Shown here: positions 49,593 through 59,320 of the stretch, one piece after another | Layout: every line of letters begins with the position of its first letter | How positions within the stretch are numbered: the first letter of the stretch is position 1 | Source of the DNA: Staphylococcus warneri | GTDB taxonomy: Bacteria > Bacillota > Bacilli > Staphylococcales > Staphylococcaceae | Assembly: GCF_900636385.1 (NCBI RefSeq) | Contig: NZ_LR134269.1 | Span: 1,922,001 to 1,986,000 of the forward strand | Direction: 5' to 3' | Length of the DNA: 64,000 bases | The notes under the pieces: generated by a model | Told to the model about the DNA's origin: nothing | Database searches by the model: none | The model's input: only the letters and a program-made list of their open reading frames with translations | Translations under genes and position numbers: made by a program

Positions 49593-50087
49593 TTGTTATT
49601 TTATTTATTTCACTTCACAATAAGTTTCATTTCCACAGTCCTTTTCTCCATCATATTTAACGCACCCCGTCGATTATTATTAGCGTGTGGTTTTGTCGGT
49701 GCAGTTGCGTGGACAATTTATCAATTTACCGTTGATATGCAATTTGGAAAAGTTGGCGCTACATTTTTGGGAAGTTTAATTTTAGGCTTACTCAGTCATA
49801 CGATGAGTAGACGCTATAAAAGACCTGTTATTATATTTATCGTACCTGGAATCATTCCACTTGTACCAGGTGGTGCTGCGTATGAAGCAACACGCTTTTT
49901 AGTATCAAATAACTATACTAGTGCTGTAAATACTTTTTTAGAGGTTACCTTAATATCTGGCGCGATATCTTTTGGTATTCTTGTAGCAGAAATCATCTAT
50001 TATCTCTACACACGTATCAAGCAGTATTATGGTAAAATTAAAGGTAAATCATATAGAAAATCTTATAATATGAATAATCGAGTTTAA
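49593..50087 (+). CDS. Threonine/serine exporter, small subunit
   Basis: This 164-aa protein has four to five membrane helices and the family block [19 protein letters not shown], matching the DUF3815 half of ThrE-type exporters. It starts at TTG, with AGAGG about nine nt upstream. It is co-transcribed with the large subunit and followed 13 nt later by pepT, suggesting a peptide/amino acid theme. Confidence 0.87.
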   Translation: MLFYLFHFTISFISTVLFSIIFNAPRRLLLACGFVGAVAWTIYQFTVDMQFGKVGATFLGSLILGLLSHTMSRRYKRPVIIFIVPGIIPLVPGGAAYEATRFLVSNNYTSAVNTFLEVTLISGAISFGILVAEIIYYLYTRIKQYYGKIKGKSYRKSYNMNNRV

Positions 50088-50100
50088 GGGGATGTCTAAC

Positions 50101-51330
50101 ATGAAAGAACAAATTATCGATAGATTAACGAGATACGTCAAAATAGATACACAATCAGATCCAAATTCAAATACGACACCATCTACGACAAAACAATGGG
50201 ATTTATTAAACCTATTAGAAAGTGAGCTTAAAGCATTAGGACTCGAAACAGATATGGATATCAATGGTTACCTTTTTGCTACATTAGACAGTAATGTGGA
50301 ATATGACGTGCCAACGGTTGGTTTCTTAGCTCATGTTGATACATCACCTGATTTTAATGCTACTAATGTTAACCCACAAATCATTGAAAAATATGACGGT
50401 AATCCACTTAAGTTAGGTAAAACAGATAGAATTCTAGATCCTAAAGTCTTTCCTGAGCTTAAACAAGTCATTGGCGATACATTGATGATTACTGATGGTA
50501 CTTCATTACTAGGCGCTGATGACAAAGCAGGTGTAGTAGAAATTATGGAAGGGCTTAACTACTTACTTGAACATCCTGAAATTAAACATGGTAAAATTCG
50601 TGTAGGCTTTACGCCAGACGAAGAAATAGGAAGAGGACCTCACAAATTTGATGTTAAACGTTTCAATGCTGATTTCGCTTATACTATGGATGGTAGCCAA
50701 TTAGGCGAATTACAATTTGAAAGCTTTAATGCTGCTGCAGCAAAAGTAACATGTCATGGTGTTAATGTACATCCTGGATCAGCTAAAAATGCGATGATTA
50801 ATGCCATTTCACTTGGACAACAATTTAATAGTTTATTACCTCCTAGTGAAGTTCCTGAACGTACAGAAGGTTATGAAGGTTTTTATCATTTAATGAATTT
50901 TGAAGGTAATGTTGAAAAAGCTACATTACAATATATCATTAGAGACCATGATAAAAAGCAATTTGATTTACGTAAAAAACGTTTTATGGAAATACGTGAT
51001 GATATCAATTCACATTTTGAAGATTATCCAGTCAAAGTCGACGTTGAAGACCAATATTATAATATGGCTGAAAAAATCAAACCTCATCAGCATATTATAG
51101 ATATCCCTACAAAAGTATTTAATCGTTTAGGTATCGAGCCTAATACGGAACCTATTCGTGGTGGAACTGATGGATCACAACTATCATTTATGGGATTACC
51201 TACACCTAATATCTTTACTGGTTGTGGCAATTTCCATGGTCCTTTTGAGTATGCCTCAATCGATGTTATGGAAAAAGCCGTACAAGTTATGGTGGGTATC
51301 ACTGAAGAAGTTGCAAAATCAAATCAATAA
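50101..51330 (+). CDS. pepT: Peptidase T (tripeptide aminopeptidase)
   Basis: PepT is a zinc tripeptidase of the M20 family. The 409-aa protein has metal ligands in [10 protein letters not shown] (His) and [12 protein letters not shown] (Asp), the catalytic EE in TPDEEIGRG, and later Asp and His in TMDGS and GCGNFHGP. I use the ATG at 50101, nine nt after AAGGGG; an ATG at 50092 overlaps this site. Confidence 0.96.
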   Translation: MKEQIIDRLTRYVKIDTQSDPNSNTTPSTTKQWDLLNLLESELKALGLETDMDINGYLFATLDSNVEYDVPTVGFLAHVDTSPDFNATNVNPQIIEKYDGNPLKLGKTDRILDPKVFPELKQVIGDTLMITDGTSLLGADDKAGVVEIMEGLNYLLEHPEIKHGKIRVGFTPDEEIGRGPHKFDVKRFNADFAYTMDGSQLGELQFESFNAAAAKVTCHGVNVHPGSAKNAMINAISLGQQFNSLLPPSEVPERTEGYEGFYHLMNFEGNVEKATLQYIIRDHDKKQFDLRKKRFMEIRDDINSHFEDYPVKVDVEDQYYNMAEKIKPHQHIIDIPTKVFNRLGIEPNTEPIRGGTDGSQLSFMGLPTPNIFTGCGNFHGPFEYASIDVMEKAVQVMVGITEEVAKSNQ

Positions 51331-51336
51331 TATATC

Positions 51337-51376
51337 AACACCCCTAAGTGTCTAATCTAAGACACTTAGGGGTGTT
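51337..51376. terminator. Bidirectional terminator pepT/glycerate kinase
   Basis: AACACCCCTAAGTGTCT pairs perfectly with AGACACTTAGGGGTGTT across a 6-nt loop, followed by T-rich sequence on the plus strand. Confidence 0.95.
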
Positions 51377-51394
51377 ATTTTTATTATTCTATCA

Positions 51395-52519
51395 TTATTT
51401 ATTCACATCGAATTGTGTTTTCAATAATTTTAATGCTTGAACTGTATAATGTCTGATTTGTAGACCCATTTTAAAGTCTGTATATGATTCAGGCATATCT
51501 ATGAATGTATTGAACATAGCCGTTACGCCCTTACCTTCAAACAAATCGAATTTATCATCTGTAGCACAAATCGCTATAGATGTCTTATGGTGTTTTTCTG
51601 TTAAATCTGCAATACGCAATGTCGTCGTTTCTAATAATTGATCACGTTCATTTAAACCTTCACCAAATATAATTAAATCTGCTTGTTGAACTAAATCTTC
51701 CAGGTGTGTAATTTGATCCACAAGTTCATGACTTGTTAAGATTTCCGCTTGATATAAACCTTTTAAAACTGCAGCTATTCCGCCACCAGCACCACCACGC
51801 TCGATAGGACCAATCGTTACTCGTAATTCACTCTTGAATAATTCACTAAAGTACCAAACTAAATTGTCAATTTCTGCCGCTTCATTTTGTGTCATACCTA
51901 ACATTGGATACATTTGCATGATTTCACTTTGTTTACCATATAAACGACTTGAAAAATCTGACATTACTTGAATATTTGCTTCAGCTAACTTCGGATGGAT
52001 ACCAGAAAAATCTAAACGTCGAATATATTTAATAACATGCGCACCCTTAGTCACATCAACAAGATTTGCCTCATCATCATAGAACTTTGCACCTAAGGCT
52101 TGAAGCATTCCTGCACCGCCATCGAAACTTCCGATACCACCAAGGGAGATGATAATATGTTTAGCATCATTATCTAACGCAGCATGTAGTATTTCGCCTA
52201 AACCATAACTCGTTCTTTCTTGGATAGGTTTTTGTCCATTTAAGAATAAATTACCTTCAATAATGGTCATACCACTATCTGTTTGACCATAAATTGCTTC
52301 TACTTCATTCATGTCTGCATCATGGGCAGCAACTCGATACTTACTTCCCGACTGCCATAAAAAGACTGAATCCATTAATTCATGTCGTCCATTAAATAAT
52401 GGAACTTGAACAATATCGGCCTTTTCAATTTGACTAGCAACCGCTTCTTCGACATATCTATTTGCTTGATAGCTTGAAATAATGCCATTAAATTCGTCCA
52501 TGGCTACTAAAACTTTCAT
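51395..52519 (-). CDS. glxK: Glycerate kinase
   Basis: This GarK/GlxK-family kinase phosphorylates glycerate. The 374-aa protein has the N-terminal VLVAMDEFNGIISSYQA, the glycine-rich ISLGGIGSFDGGAGMLQALGA split in the family motif GGIGS-DGGAGM, and GRGGAGGG-like ERGGAGGGIAAVL. The usual family motif is SFKGT-like near the N-terminus; here it reads DEFNGIISS, a visible deviation, so the exact substrate is less sure. I use the ATG at 52519, eight nt after AAGGTGG. Confidence 0.82.
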   Translation of the reverse strand: MKVLVAMDEFNGIISSYQANRYVEEAVASQIEKADIVQVPLFNGRHELMDSVFLWQSGSKYRVAAHDADMNEVEAIYGQTDSGMTIIEGNLFLNGQKPIQERTSYGLGEILHAALDNDAKHIIISLGGIGSFDGGAGMLQALGAKFYDDEANLVDVTKGAHVIKYIRRLDFSGIHPKLAEANIQVMSDFSSRLYGKQSEIMQMYPMLGMTQNEAAEIDNLVWYFSELFKSELRVTIGPIERGGAGGGIAAVLKGLYQAEILTSHELVDQITHLEDLVQQADLIIFGEGLNERDQLLETTTLRIADLTEKHHKTSIAICATDDKFDLFEGKGVTAMFNTFIDMPESYTDFKMGLQIRHYTVQALKLLKTQFDVNK

Positions 52520-52775
52520 TGTCTTAACCACCTTGTTTTTATATAATATTGTGCTTTCAATACAATTTAACTTTTATTATTAATCTTACATTTTTTACAT
52601 ATTCAATAATCTATTTGTGTTGTACACTAACATATTATACATGTGAATGTGCATGATTTCATGATAAACACTATCATAATCTTTATTAAACTATGAGTAA
52701 TATGAATATTGGTCTATTATATACTATTCTCAATTAAAGCATAAACGATTAACTTCTCCTTTTTACAATCACTAT
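52520..52775. other. Spacer upstream of the glycerate kinase gene
   Basis: This AT-rich stretch has no credible reading frame. It should hold the glycerate kinase promoter; I see none I would defend. Confidence 0.3.
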
Positions 52776-52817
52776 TAAAAAAGCCATTTTATTACGAATA
52801 GCGTAATAAAATGACTT
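52776..52817 (-). terminator. ytxJ terminator
   Basis: AAGTCATTTTATTACG pairs with CGTAATAAAATGGCTT and is followed by T-rich sequence on the minus strand, downstream of ytxJ. Confidence 0.85.
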
Positions 52818-52886
52818 TCCTCATTTAATTGAACATAAAATAAGTGATATAACATTTATGTTCTTTATTCATTTGTTAGTTATTCA

Positions 52887-53207
52887 TTATTCTTCTGCTT
52901 GCGCTAATGACGAAACATTGATGTCACTGTGTGACGCATTCCATTTCATTTCACCATCTATAAAGTAAAATGCTTGTGGTGATTCATGTTTGACATTTGT
53001 CTTTTCAGCAATGTAGTGCGATAATTTGCGCTCCTGTTGTACTATTAAATAGTAACCGTCCATATCGCGTTCATATAAAAATTTATTAAACTGATCATAC
53101 GCATTTGCAGAAATTGGACAAGTTTCGCTATGTTTTAAAACAAAAACATATTTATTTTCTTCTAACACTTGTTCAAACTGGTCAATCGAACTCAGCTTTA
53201 TAGCCAT
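52887..53207 (-). CDS. ytxJ: Bacillithiol-system redox protein YtxJ
   Basis: This is a thioredoxin-fold monothiol protein of about 106 aa. The active-site region reads KHSETCPISANAYDQF with a single Cys, and the cis-Pro loop is HESPQAFYF. This matches YtxJ, a putative monothiol bacilliredoxin. It would act in the cytosol on bacillithiolated proteins. I use the ATG at 53207, with GAGGTGAATAGA upstream; the frame starts three codons earlier at GTG. Confidence 0.85.
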   Translation of the reverse strand: MAIKLSSIDQFEQVLEENKYVFVLKHSETCPISANAYDQFNKFLYERDMDGYYLIVQQERKLSHYIAEKTNVKHESPQAFYFIDGEMKWNASHSDINVSSLAQAEE

Positions 53208-53354
53208 TCTATTCACCTCTAAAAGTATTTATCACATTTTCTGAGCATATGCGTGATATTCATATCCCGAAAATTATATCAGTGGGTACAATTATACACA
53301 TTTTACTTAGCAATGTTAACCATGGTTTTTTAATTTATTTAATTCTAATCAAAA

Positions 53355-54245
53355 TTAATCGTTTTTTTGTTTAACCTTTTTTAATTCCGAATTAAACGCC
53401 TTATCTTTCCTATCTATATCTTTACCCTCTTTTGGTAACTTATCGACATTAATTTTAGAAATTTTTTCGCCAACTTCTATTGTATCGATACGAGTGTCAT
53501 AGTAATTTTGCAAACTATAGTACATCTCAATCGCATTTTTACGTGCATCATTAACATTTTTATCTGATATATTCGTTTGATTGATATCTTTAATTTGTTT
53601 TTCAATTAATGGAGAAATATAATTTTTGATTGCTTTCTTCGCTGATTTCGCATTACTTGATGATGTATCTAGATGCTTTTGAGCTGTCTCTTTTAAATCT
53701 TTATTATTACTTTCCAATTTTGAAGTTAACTGATTAGCATCTTCTTGGTTCGATGCATTTTTGATTTTCTTTTCAACTTGTGAACGATTTTTTTCAAATA
53801 ACTTTGTGTAATCTAAAATATCTTCATTATCTTTGATTGAATCGTTACATAAATCCACAAATTTTTTCACATCATATATCGACTTTTTCTTTGTTTTTAC
53901 TGTTTTAAGGTATTTTGCTTTTAACACTTTTACATCATGTGTTTCAGCAGGTAATTGCTTCGCTGATTTTTCATATTCTTTAAATGCAGGGATCAATTGT
54001 TTATTTATATCATCTTGAAGTTGAATAAATTCCTTTCTATTTTTATCAGTTGTATCTGTCTTACTTAAATGATCCAATTCTTTTAGATTGATCTCATCCA
54101 TCATTTTTTCAAGCTTATCTTGTTTATTATTAACTTCATCTAATTTACTTTCGAAATGGCTTAAATCAGAATCTGTTTTATTACTACATGCTGTTAAAGC
54201 AACAATAAGTAAAAATATCATTGGGATAATTACTATTTTTTTCAT
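53355..54245 (-). CDS. EMYY-motif lipoprotein
   Basis: This is a lipid-anchored extracellular protein of 296 aa. The signal peptide ends in the lipobox LTAC (Cys20). The rest is Lys/Asp-rich and almost entirely helical, with likely coiled coils (FESKLDEVNNKQDKLEKMMD; KNRSQVEKKIKN). The C-terminal third holds the segment AIEMYYSLQNYYDTRID that gives this staphylococcal family its name. AAGGGGTGCAAAT supports the ATG at 54245. The function is not established. Confidence 0.85.
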   Translation of the reverse strand: MKKIVIIPMIFLLIVALTACSNKTDSDLSHFESKLDEVNNKQDKLEKMMDEINLKELDHLSKTDTTDKNRKEFIQLQDDINKQLIPAFKEYEKSAKQLPAETHDVKVLKAKYLKTVKTKKKSIYDVKKFVDLCNDSIKDNEDILDYTKLFEKNRSQVEKKIKNASNQEDANQLTSKLESNNKDLKETAQKHLDTSSSNAKSAKKAIKNYISPLIEKQIKDINQTNISDKNVNDARKNAIEMYYSLQNYYDTRIDTIEVGEKISKINVDKLPKEGKDIDRKDKAFNSELKKVKQKND

Positions 54246-54359
54246 ATTTGCACCCCTTACCATAGAACATTATATAAAAACGTATTTATTAAGAAAATGA
54301 ATTATGTTATAGTATCTCAGACTTTATACCTTATTAATTCAACATAAAGGAGAAAAACT

Positions 54360-54887
54360 ATGTACGGTCATGTTCAACCCCTTATTAAATATCAAAATAA
54401 TGACTATTTCGACACGCTGTATCAAGAAACGCGTACATTATTATTCAACTTACTAGATTCACCGGTTAAATATACGCAACATATTGGTGGTACTCGACAT
54501 TTCAATTATGATACAGAACCTATTCTTGACATACTTATAGGCGTAGATAATTTACATGATATTACGGCTCTAGACGAAAAACGATTAAATTATGCTGGAT
54601 TTTATCGTCTACATCATTCTTATAAAAAGAAAGTCATGATGGCTAAGTTTAATAATCTTAAAGACTTAAAGCAAGAAGTACGCTTACATATCATTCAGTT
54701 AGATACACCTTTATTTGAACAATATCAAAAAGTCGATGACATATTAAGTCATCATCAGGATATCGCTAATCAATTTGCCACTAAAAAAGGACAACTATTG
54801 CAGCATATTGATTCAATAAGACAATACGAAAATCAAAAACAATCTATTTTCGAAAAAATTTATAAACAATATAGTCACCAAGGATAA
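54360..54887 (+). CDS. GrpB family protein
   Basis: This 175-aa protein is related to GrpB/UPF0157, a nucleotidyltransferase-like fold. The signature region reads QHIGGTRHFNYDTEPILDIL, where typical members have HIGST followed by PILDI. The Ser-to-Gly change at the HIGST position is visible. AAAGGAG precedes the ATG. The function of the family is not firmly known. It stands alone between the divergent lipoprotein gene and murB. Confidence 0.8.
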   Translation: MYGHVQPLIKYQNNDYFDTLYQETRTLLFNLLDSPVKYTQHIGGTRHFNYDTEPILDILIGVDNLHDITALDEKRLNYAGFYRLHHSYKKKVMMAKFNNLKDLKQEVRLHIIQLDTPLFEQYQKVDDILSHHQDIANQFATKKGQLLQHIDSIRQYENQKQSIFEKIYKQYSHQG

Positions 54888-55123
54888 ATATGTATAAAGA
54901 CATTAATAAAGTTAGTTCTAGTATCAATCTCTACGTTGTAAATCGAAATTAAATGAATTATGCATTCTAATTATATAACATATATTTAGAATTAAAAGAA
55001 CAATGCATTATATACATCAGGAATCAATTATCTTAGTGTTAAATATCTTCATATTTCGCAAATAACAACTAAAATTGATATAATAAAATTGTTAGCATTG
55101 ATTATAGAAAGGACGTACGGATA
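54888..55123. other. Spacer upstream of murB
   Basis: This AT-rich stretch has no coding frame or terminator that I can see. It presumably includes the murB promoter. Confidence 0.3.
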
Positions 55124-56047
55124 GTGAATAAAAACGACATTTTAAAAGGTTTGCAAGAAATTATTCCAAACGACATTATCGAAGTAGATGAACCCCTAAA
55201 AAAATATACTTATACTGAAACTGGTGGTAAAGCAGATTTTTACCTATCACCTACTAAAAATGAAGAAGTACAAGCCATTGTAAAATATGCAAACCAACAT
55301 AATATTCCTGTCACATATCTAGGAAATGGTTCGAATATTATTATCCGGGAAGGCGGTATTAGAGGTATCGTATTAAGCTTGTTATCACTTAAACATATCG
55401 AAGTGTCAGATGATGCCATTATTGCTGGCAGTGGTGCAGCTATTATTGATGTCTCACGTGTTGCAAGAGATTATGCACTCACAGGATTAGAATTTGCATG
55501 TGGTATTCCTGGATCTATCGGTGGTGCCGTATTCATGAACGCCGGTGCTTATGGTGGTGAAGTTAAGGATTGTATTGATTATGCGTTATGCGTTAATGAA
55601 AATGGAGATTTAATCAAATTAACTACGCAAGAATTAGAACTAGATTATAGAAATAGTATTGTACAGAAAAAACATCTGGTCGTTTTAGAAGCAGCCTTCA
55701 CACTAGAACCAGGCAATTTAAAAGAGATTCAAGCGAAAATGGATGACTTAACTGAACGTCGTGAATCTAAGCAACCTCTTGAGTATCCTTCATGCGGTAG
55801 TGTTTTCCAAAGACCACCAGGTCACTTCGCGGGTAAATTGATTCAAGATTCTGATCTACAAGGCCATCGTATTGGTGGTGTAGAAGTTTCTACTAAACAT
55901 GCTGGATTTATGGTCAACGTGGATAATGGTACTGCGACAGACTATGAAGACTTAATCCATTTTGTACAACAAACAGTTAAAGATAAATTTGATGTAGAGT
56001 TAAACACTGAAGTACGTATCATTGGCGAACATCCAGACGCTGATTAA
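55124..56047 (+). CDS. murB: UDP-N-acetylenolpyruvoylglucosamine reductase
   Basis: MurB makes UDP-MurNAc, the second committed step of peptidoglycan synthesis. The 307-aa protein is a type II MurB with FAD contacts in [17 protein letters not shown] and [21 protein letters not shown], the catalytic-site Ser region [10 protein letters not shown] and the final Glu in [11 protein letters not shown]. It starts at GTG, with AAAGGA ten nt upstream. It is followed after 25 nt by the CHY zinc-finger gene. Confidence 0.96.
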   Translation: MNKNDILKGLQEIIPNDIIEVDEPLKKYTYTETGGKADFYLSPTKNEEVQAIVKYANQHNIPVTYLGNGSNIIIREGGIRGIVLSLLSLKHIEVSDDAIIAGSGAAIIDVSRVARDYALTGLEFACGIPGSIGGAVFMNAGAYGGEVKDCIDYALCVNENGDLIKLTTQELELDYRNSIVQKKHLVVLEAAFTLEPGNLKEIQAKMDDLTERRESKQPLEYPSCGSVFQRPPGHFAGKLIQDSDLQGHRIGGVEVSTKHAGFMVNVDNGTATDYEDLIHFVQQTVKDKFDVELNTEVRIIGEHPDAD

Positions 56048-56072
56048 TGATTAATATCGGAGGTTTGTTTCA

Positions 56073-56387
56073 ATGACTAAGGTCTATGGTTCAATGATTG
56101 ATAATGAAACAAGGTGCATACATTATCACTCCTTTTTAGATATTATCGCTATTAAATTTAAATGTTGTGATAAATATTATCCTTGTTATCAGTGTCATAA
56201 TGAACATGAAGCACACCCTATTCAACGTTGGAGTGTAGATGAATTCGACCAACGAGTCGTTATGTGCGGTGTTTGTAAACATCAGATGTCAATCAATGAA
56301 TACATGATGGTAGAATCTTGTCCAAGATGTCAATCACACTTCAATCATAGATGCAAATTTCATTACCATCTATATTTTGAAATTTAA
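56073..56387 (+). CDS. CHY zinc-finger protein, 104 aa
   Basis: This small cysteine/histidine-rich protein has CIHYHSFLDIIAIKFKCCDKYYPCYQCHNEHEAHP (split motif C-x-H-Y, CC-x4-PC-x2-CH-x2-H), then CGVCKH and CPRCQSHFNHRC. The pattern is that of CHY zinc fingers, with about three metal sites. GGAGG lies upstream. The function in bacteria is unknown. It probably shares the murB transcript and ends at a bidirectional terminator. Confidence 0.85.
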   Translation: MTKVYGSMIDNETRCIHYHSFLDIIAIKFKCCDKYYPCYQCHNEHEAHPIQRWSVDEFDQRVVMCGVCKHQMSINEYMMVESCPRCQSHFNHRCKFHYHLYFEI

Positions 56388-56396
56388 TATATAAAG

Positions 56397-56440
56397 TAAA
56401 AGCGCTAAAAGCATATGATTTAATGCCTTTAGCGCTTTCT
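56397..56440. terminator. Bidirectional terminator CHY gene/sstD
   Basis: AAAGCGCTAAA-GCAT pairs with ATGC-TTTAGCGCTTT, flanked by A and T runs. It serves the converging genes. Confidence 0.9.
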
Positions 56441-56444
56441 TTAT

Positions 56445-57479
56445 TTATTTTACTACTTTTTCTAATTCATCAATTTGTTTCATTGTTGTAGTTGTTGAAC
56501 CAGATGAGAAATACCAAAGTTTTGGATCAAGTTCATAAATTTTATGGTCTTTTACAGCTTTAACATTTTTCAATACTTTATTGTTTAATGTCTTCTTAGC
56601 TGTTGCATTATTTGCCACAATTTGCCCTCTATCCATAGCTAAAATCACATCAGGGTTATTCTTGTTAATATATTCATTATTAACATTCTGACCATGTGGC
56701 CCTTTACTTACATCTTTATCAACCGGTTTAAATCCTAATGTATCAAATACTAATCCACCAAATCTTGAACCTGGACCAAATGTAGATAATTCACCTTCAT
56801 TGACTAATAGATACATGGCTTTCTGATCAAATTTAGAAGTTTTATCTTTCATTGCTTCTACTTTGTTATCTAATTTTTTAGTTAAATCTTTAGCTTTGTC
56901 TTCCTTGTCGTAGATTTTACCTAATTTTTCAGTATTGTCTTTCATAGAATTGATAACATTTTTATTATCCGCACCCATATATACGATTTTTGCTTTTGGT
57001 GCAGCTTTTTTAAATTCATCTAAATTTTTCTGATTAGCTGTTCTACCTGAAATGAAAATCACTTCTGGTTTTGCTTTAGCCACTTTATCAAAATTAACTT
57101 GTTTTAAATTACCAGTGTTTATATATTTATCTGATTTAAAATCTTCTAAGAAATCCGGTAGGGATTTTCCACCTTCGCCTTTTGGTAATGCTTTAACTTT
57201 ACTTGAAAGACCCATTTCTTTCATATCATTTAATACACCATAATCTAAAACGACAGCATTTTTAGGGTTTTTAGGAACTTCGACCGTTTCTTTAACCTTT
57301 TTAGCATCACTGCCATCTTTTTCTTTACCCTGTGCTTCATAGTTATTTTCTATTTTAACAGTATCTTTTGATTCATTTTTCTCTGATTTGGAATCTGATT
57401 GACTATTATTAGATTGATTACCACATGCTGCTAATATAAAAACTATAGATAATATTAAGACTAAAATTGATTTTTTCAT
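56445..57479 (-). CDS. sstD: Iron-siderophore binding lipoprotein SstD
   Basis: SstD is the surface receptor of the Sst importer, which in S. aureus takes up catechol-type siderophores and catecholamine-bound iron. The protein has a lipoprotein signal peptide ending LAAC, a Ser/Asn/Glu linker, and a two-lobe periplasmic-binding-protein domain with VVLDYGVLNDMKEMGL, PEVIFISGRTA, FGPGSRFGGLVFDTLG and VILAMDRGQIV. I use the ATG at 57479 (344 aa), with AAAAGGAG ten nt upstream. It follows sstC by 111 nt. Confidence 0.93.
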   Translation of the reverse strand: MKKSILVLILSIVFILAACGNQSNNSQSDSKSEKNESKDTVKIENNYEAQGKEKDGSDAKKVKETVEVPKNPKNAVVLDYGVLNDMKEMGLSSKVKALPKGEGGKSLPDFLEDFKSDKYINTGNLKQVNFDKVAKAKPEVIFISGRTANQKNLDEFKKAAPKAKIVYMGADNKNVINSMKDNTEKLGKIYDKEDKAKDLTKKLDNKVEAMKDKTSKFDQKAMYLLVNEGELSTFGPGSRFGGLVFDTLGFKPVDKDVSKGPHGQNVNNEYINKNNPDVILAMDRGQIVANNATAKKTLNNKVLKNVKAVKDHKIYELDPKLWYFSSGSTTTTMKQIDELEKVVK

Positions 57480-57590
57480 TATGTAGTAACTCCTTTTGTA
57501 AATTTTCACGATTGACTGAGTAACGGGTACTTATTTCTCAATTATTCATTCACGATAAGCATCACTCCCTTAATGGTTGTAACGTTCACT

Positions 57591-58364
57591 TTATGAAAGT
57601 ATTTGTTCATCGTAATATAAACATATACGTTGTCCATTAACCGATTCTACTTTGACATCCATTTCATATAATTCTCTTAATACCTCAGTTTGTAATACGT
57701 CCACATTTTTTCCTGCACGTACTAGTTCGCCATGTTTTAATGCAATAATGTAATCTGAATAACATGACGCAAAATTAATATCGTGTAATACAATAACGAT
57801 TGTTTTATTTAATTTCTGAGCTAATGAACGTAATGTCTGCATGATTTGAACTGAATGCTTCATGTCTAAATTATTTAATGGCTCATCTAACAAAATGTAT
57901 TCTGTATTTTGTGCAATTGTCATAGCGATATATGCTCTCTGACGTTGACCACCGGACAATGTTTTAATATTCCTATCTTTAATTTCATTTAACTGTAATA
58001 AATCTAAAGCATATCTAACTTGCGCTTTATCTTCTTTTTTAAGATGGCCTTTACAATATGGAAATCGTCCAAAATTCACTAATTGCTCTACTGTAATATT
58101 CATATCAGTATGATTAGTTTGTTTTAATATTGAAATCTTTTGAGCAAGTTCATCCGTCTTATAAAGCAACATGTCTTTATCTTCAATTTTGACTGTACCA
58201 CTATCAATACTCATTAATTTTGTAATTGCAGATAGCAAAGTACTTTTTCCTGCACCATTAGGCCCTATCAAAGAGGTTATTTTCCCTTTTTCAATGTTGA
58301 CATTAATATCTTTTAATATTGACTTCTTTTGAATTGATTTATTTAAATTTTGTATTTGGATCAA
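57591..58364 (-). CDS. sstC: Iron-siderophore ABC transporter ATPase SstC
   Basis: This ATPase of the Sst importer is a 257-aa protein with Walker A GPNGAGKSTLL, signature LSGGQRQRAYIA, Walker B YILLDEPLNNLD and the H-loop VLHDINFA. It belongs to the FepC/FhuC family. Its start overlaps sstB by four nt, so translation is coupled. Confidence 0.96.
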   Translation of the reverse strand: MIQIQNLNKSIQKKSILKDINVNIEKGKITSLIGPNGAGKSTLLSAITKLMSIDSGTVKIEDKDMLLYKTDELAQKISILKQTNHTDMNITVEQLVNFGRFPYCKGHLKKEDKAQVRYALDLLQLNEIKDRNIKTLSGGQRQRAYIAMTIAQNTEYILLDEPLNNLDMKHSVQIMQTLRSLAQKLNKTIVIVLHDINFASCYSDYIIALKHGELVRAGKNVDVLQTEVLRELYEMDVKVESVNGQRICLYYDEQILS

Positions 58365-59320
58365 TTTACATTTCTCCCTTTAACTAATAAGTAAATAAAG
58401 TAACTACCACCTATGAGATCAATGATAATACTTACTTCTGTAGTCGCTTCAAAAAGATGTTCAACCAACCATTGAGCAATAAATAAACATATCCAGCTAA
58501 AACATATTGTGGCAGGTAAAATATATTTATGTTCATACGTTTTCATGAATTCATGAGCTAAATTGACAGTAAGTAATCCTAAAAATGTAATTGGACCAAC
58601 TAATGCTGTCGAAATAGACACTAAAATAGCGACAAGAATAAGCATTAATCTCGTTATTTTTTCATAATTCACACCTAAATTGATGGCTTGTGCTCTTCCT
58701 AGCAATAACACATCCAAATACGGTAATAGTGCAAAAGTTATGACTATTAAAATGGTTAATAAAATAGATGAAAATCCAACAAGTTTAGAATTAGAAGCAT
58801 CAAAATTAGCGAACATGGTATTTTGAACAGCTAAAAATGACTCTGGATCCATCACTAATTGGATAAAACCCGTAATACTTCTAAAAAATGTACCAAGTAT
58901 TACACCAACCAATAAGATGAAATAGACTGAAAAATGACCCATTTTAAATAAAACTTGAAATAGAATTAAAGCAAATAACACCATCGTGATTAACGTAATC
59001 ATAAAATTAATGTACACGTTATTAACGATTGTAGATTGTGTACCTAATAAAAAAACTGGTAATATTTTTACAAATAAATAGACTGAATCTAAACCGATAA
59101 TGGAAGGCGTTAATAAGCGATTAGTTGTAATCGATTGAAAAATAACAACCGACGTACCGATTGCACCACCCACTAAAATAATTAAGATAAATTTTCTTAA
59201 ACGACTTTGAATTTGATAATCAAATATTTCAAAATCAATGCCTAAAATTAAGTACAAAATCGCTATCATTAATGTAATTAACCCTAGTAAAAAGAGTTTT
59301 TTATTAAGATTAGTTAGCAT
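58361..59320 (-). CDS. sstB: Iron-siderophore ABC transporter permease SstB
   Basis: This FecCD-type permease has 319 aa, about nine membrane helices and the ATPase-coupling loop GRAQAINLGVNYEKITR. It pairs with SstA as a heterodimer. It overlaps sstA by 11 nt and sstC by four nt. Confidence 0.95.
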   Translation of the reverse strand: MLTNLNKKLFLLGLITLMIAILYLILGIDFEIFDYQIQSRLRKFILIILVGGAIGTSVVIFQSITTNRLLTPSIIGLDSVYLFVKILPVFLLGTQSTIVNNVYINFMITLITMVLFALILFQVLFKMGHFSVYFILLVGVILGTFFRSITGFIQLVMDPESFLAVQNTMFANFDASNSKLVGFSSILLTILIVITFALLPYLDVLLLGRAQAINLGVNYEKITRLMLILVAILVSISTALVGPITFLGLLTVNLAHEFMKTYEHKYILPATICFSWICLFIAQWLVEHLFEATTEVSIIIDLIGGSYFIYLLVKGRNVN

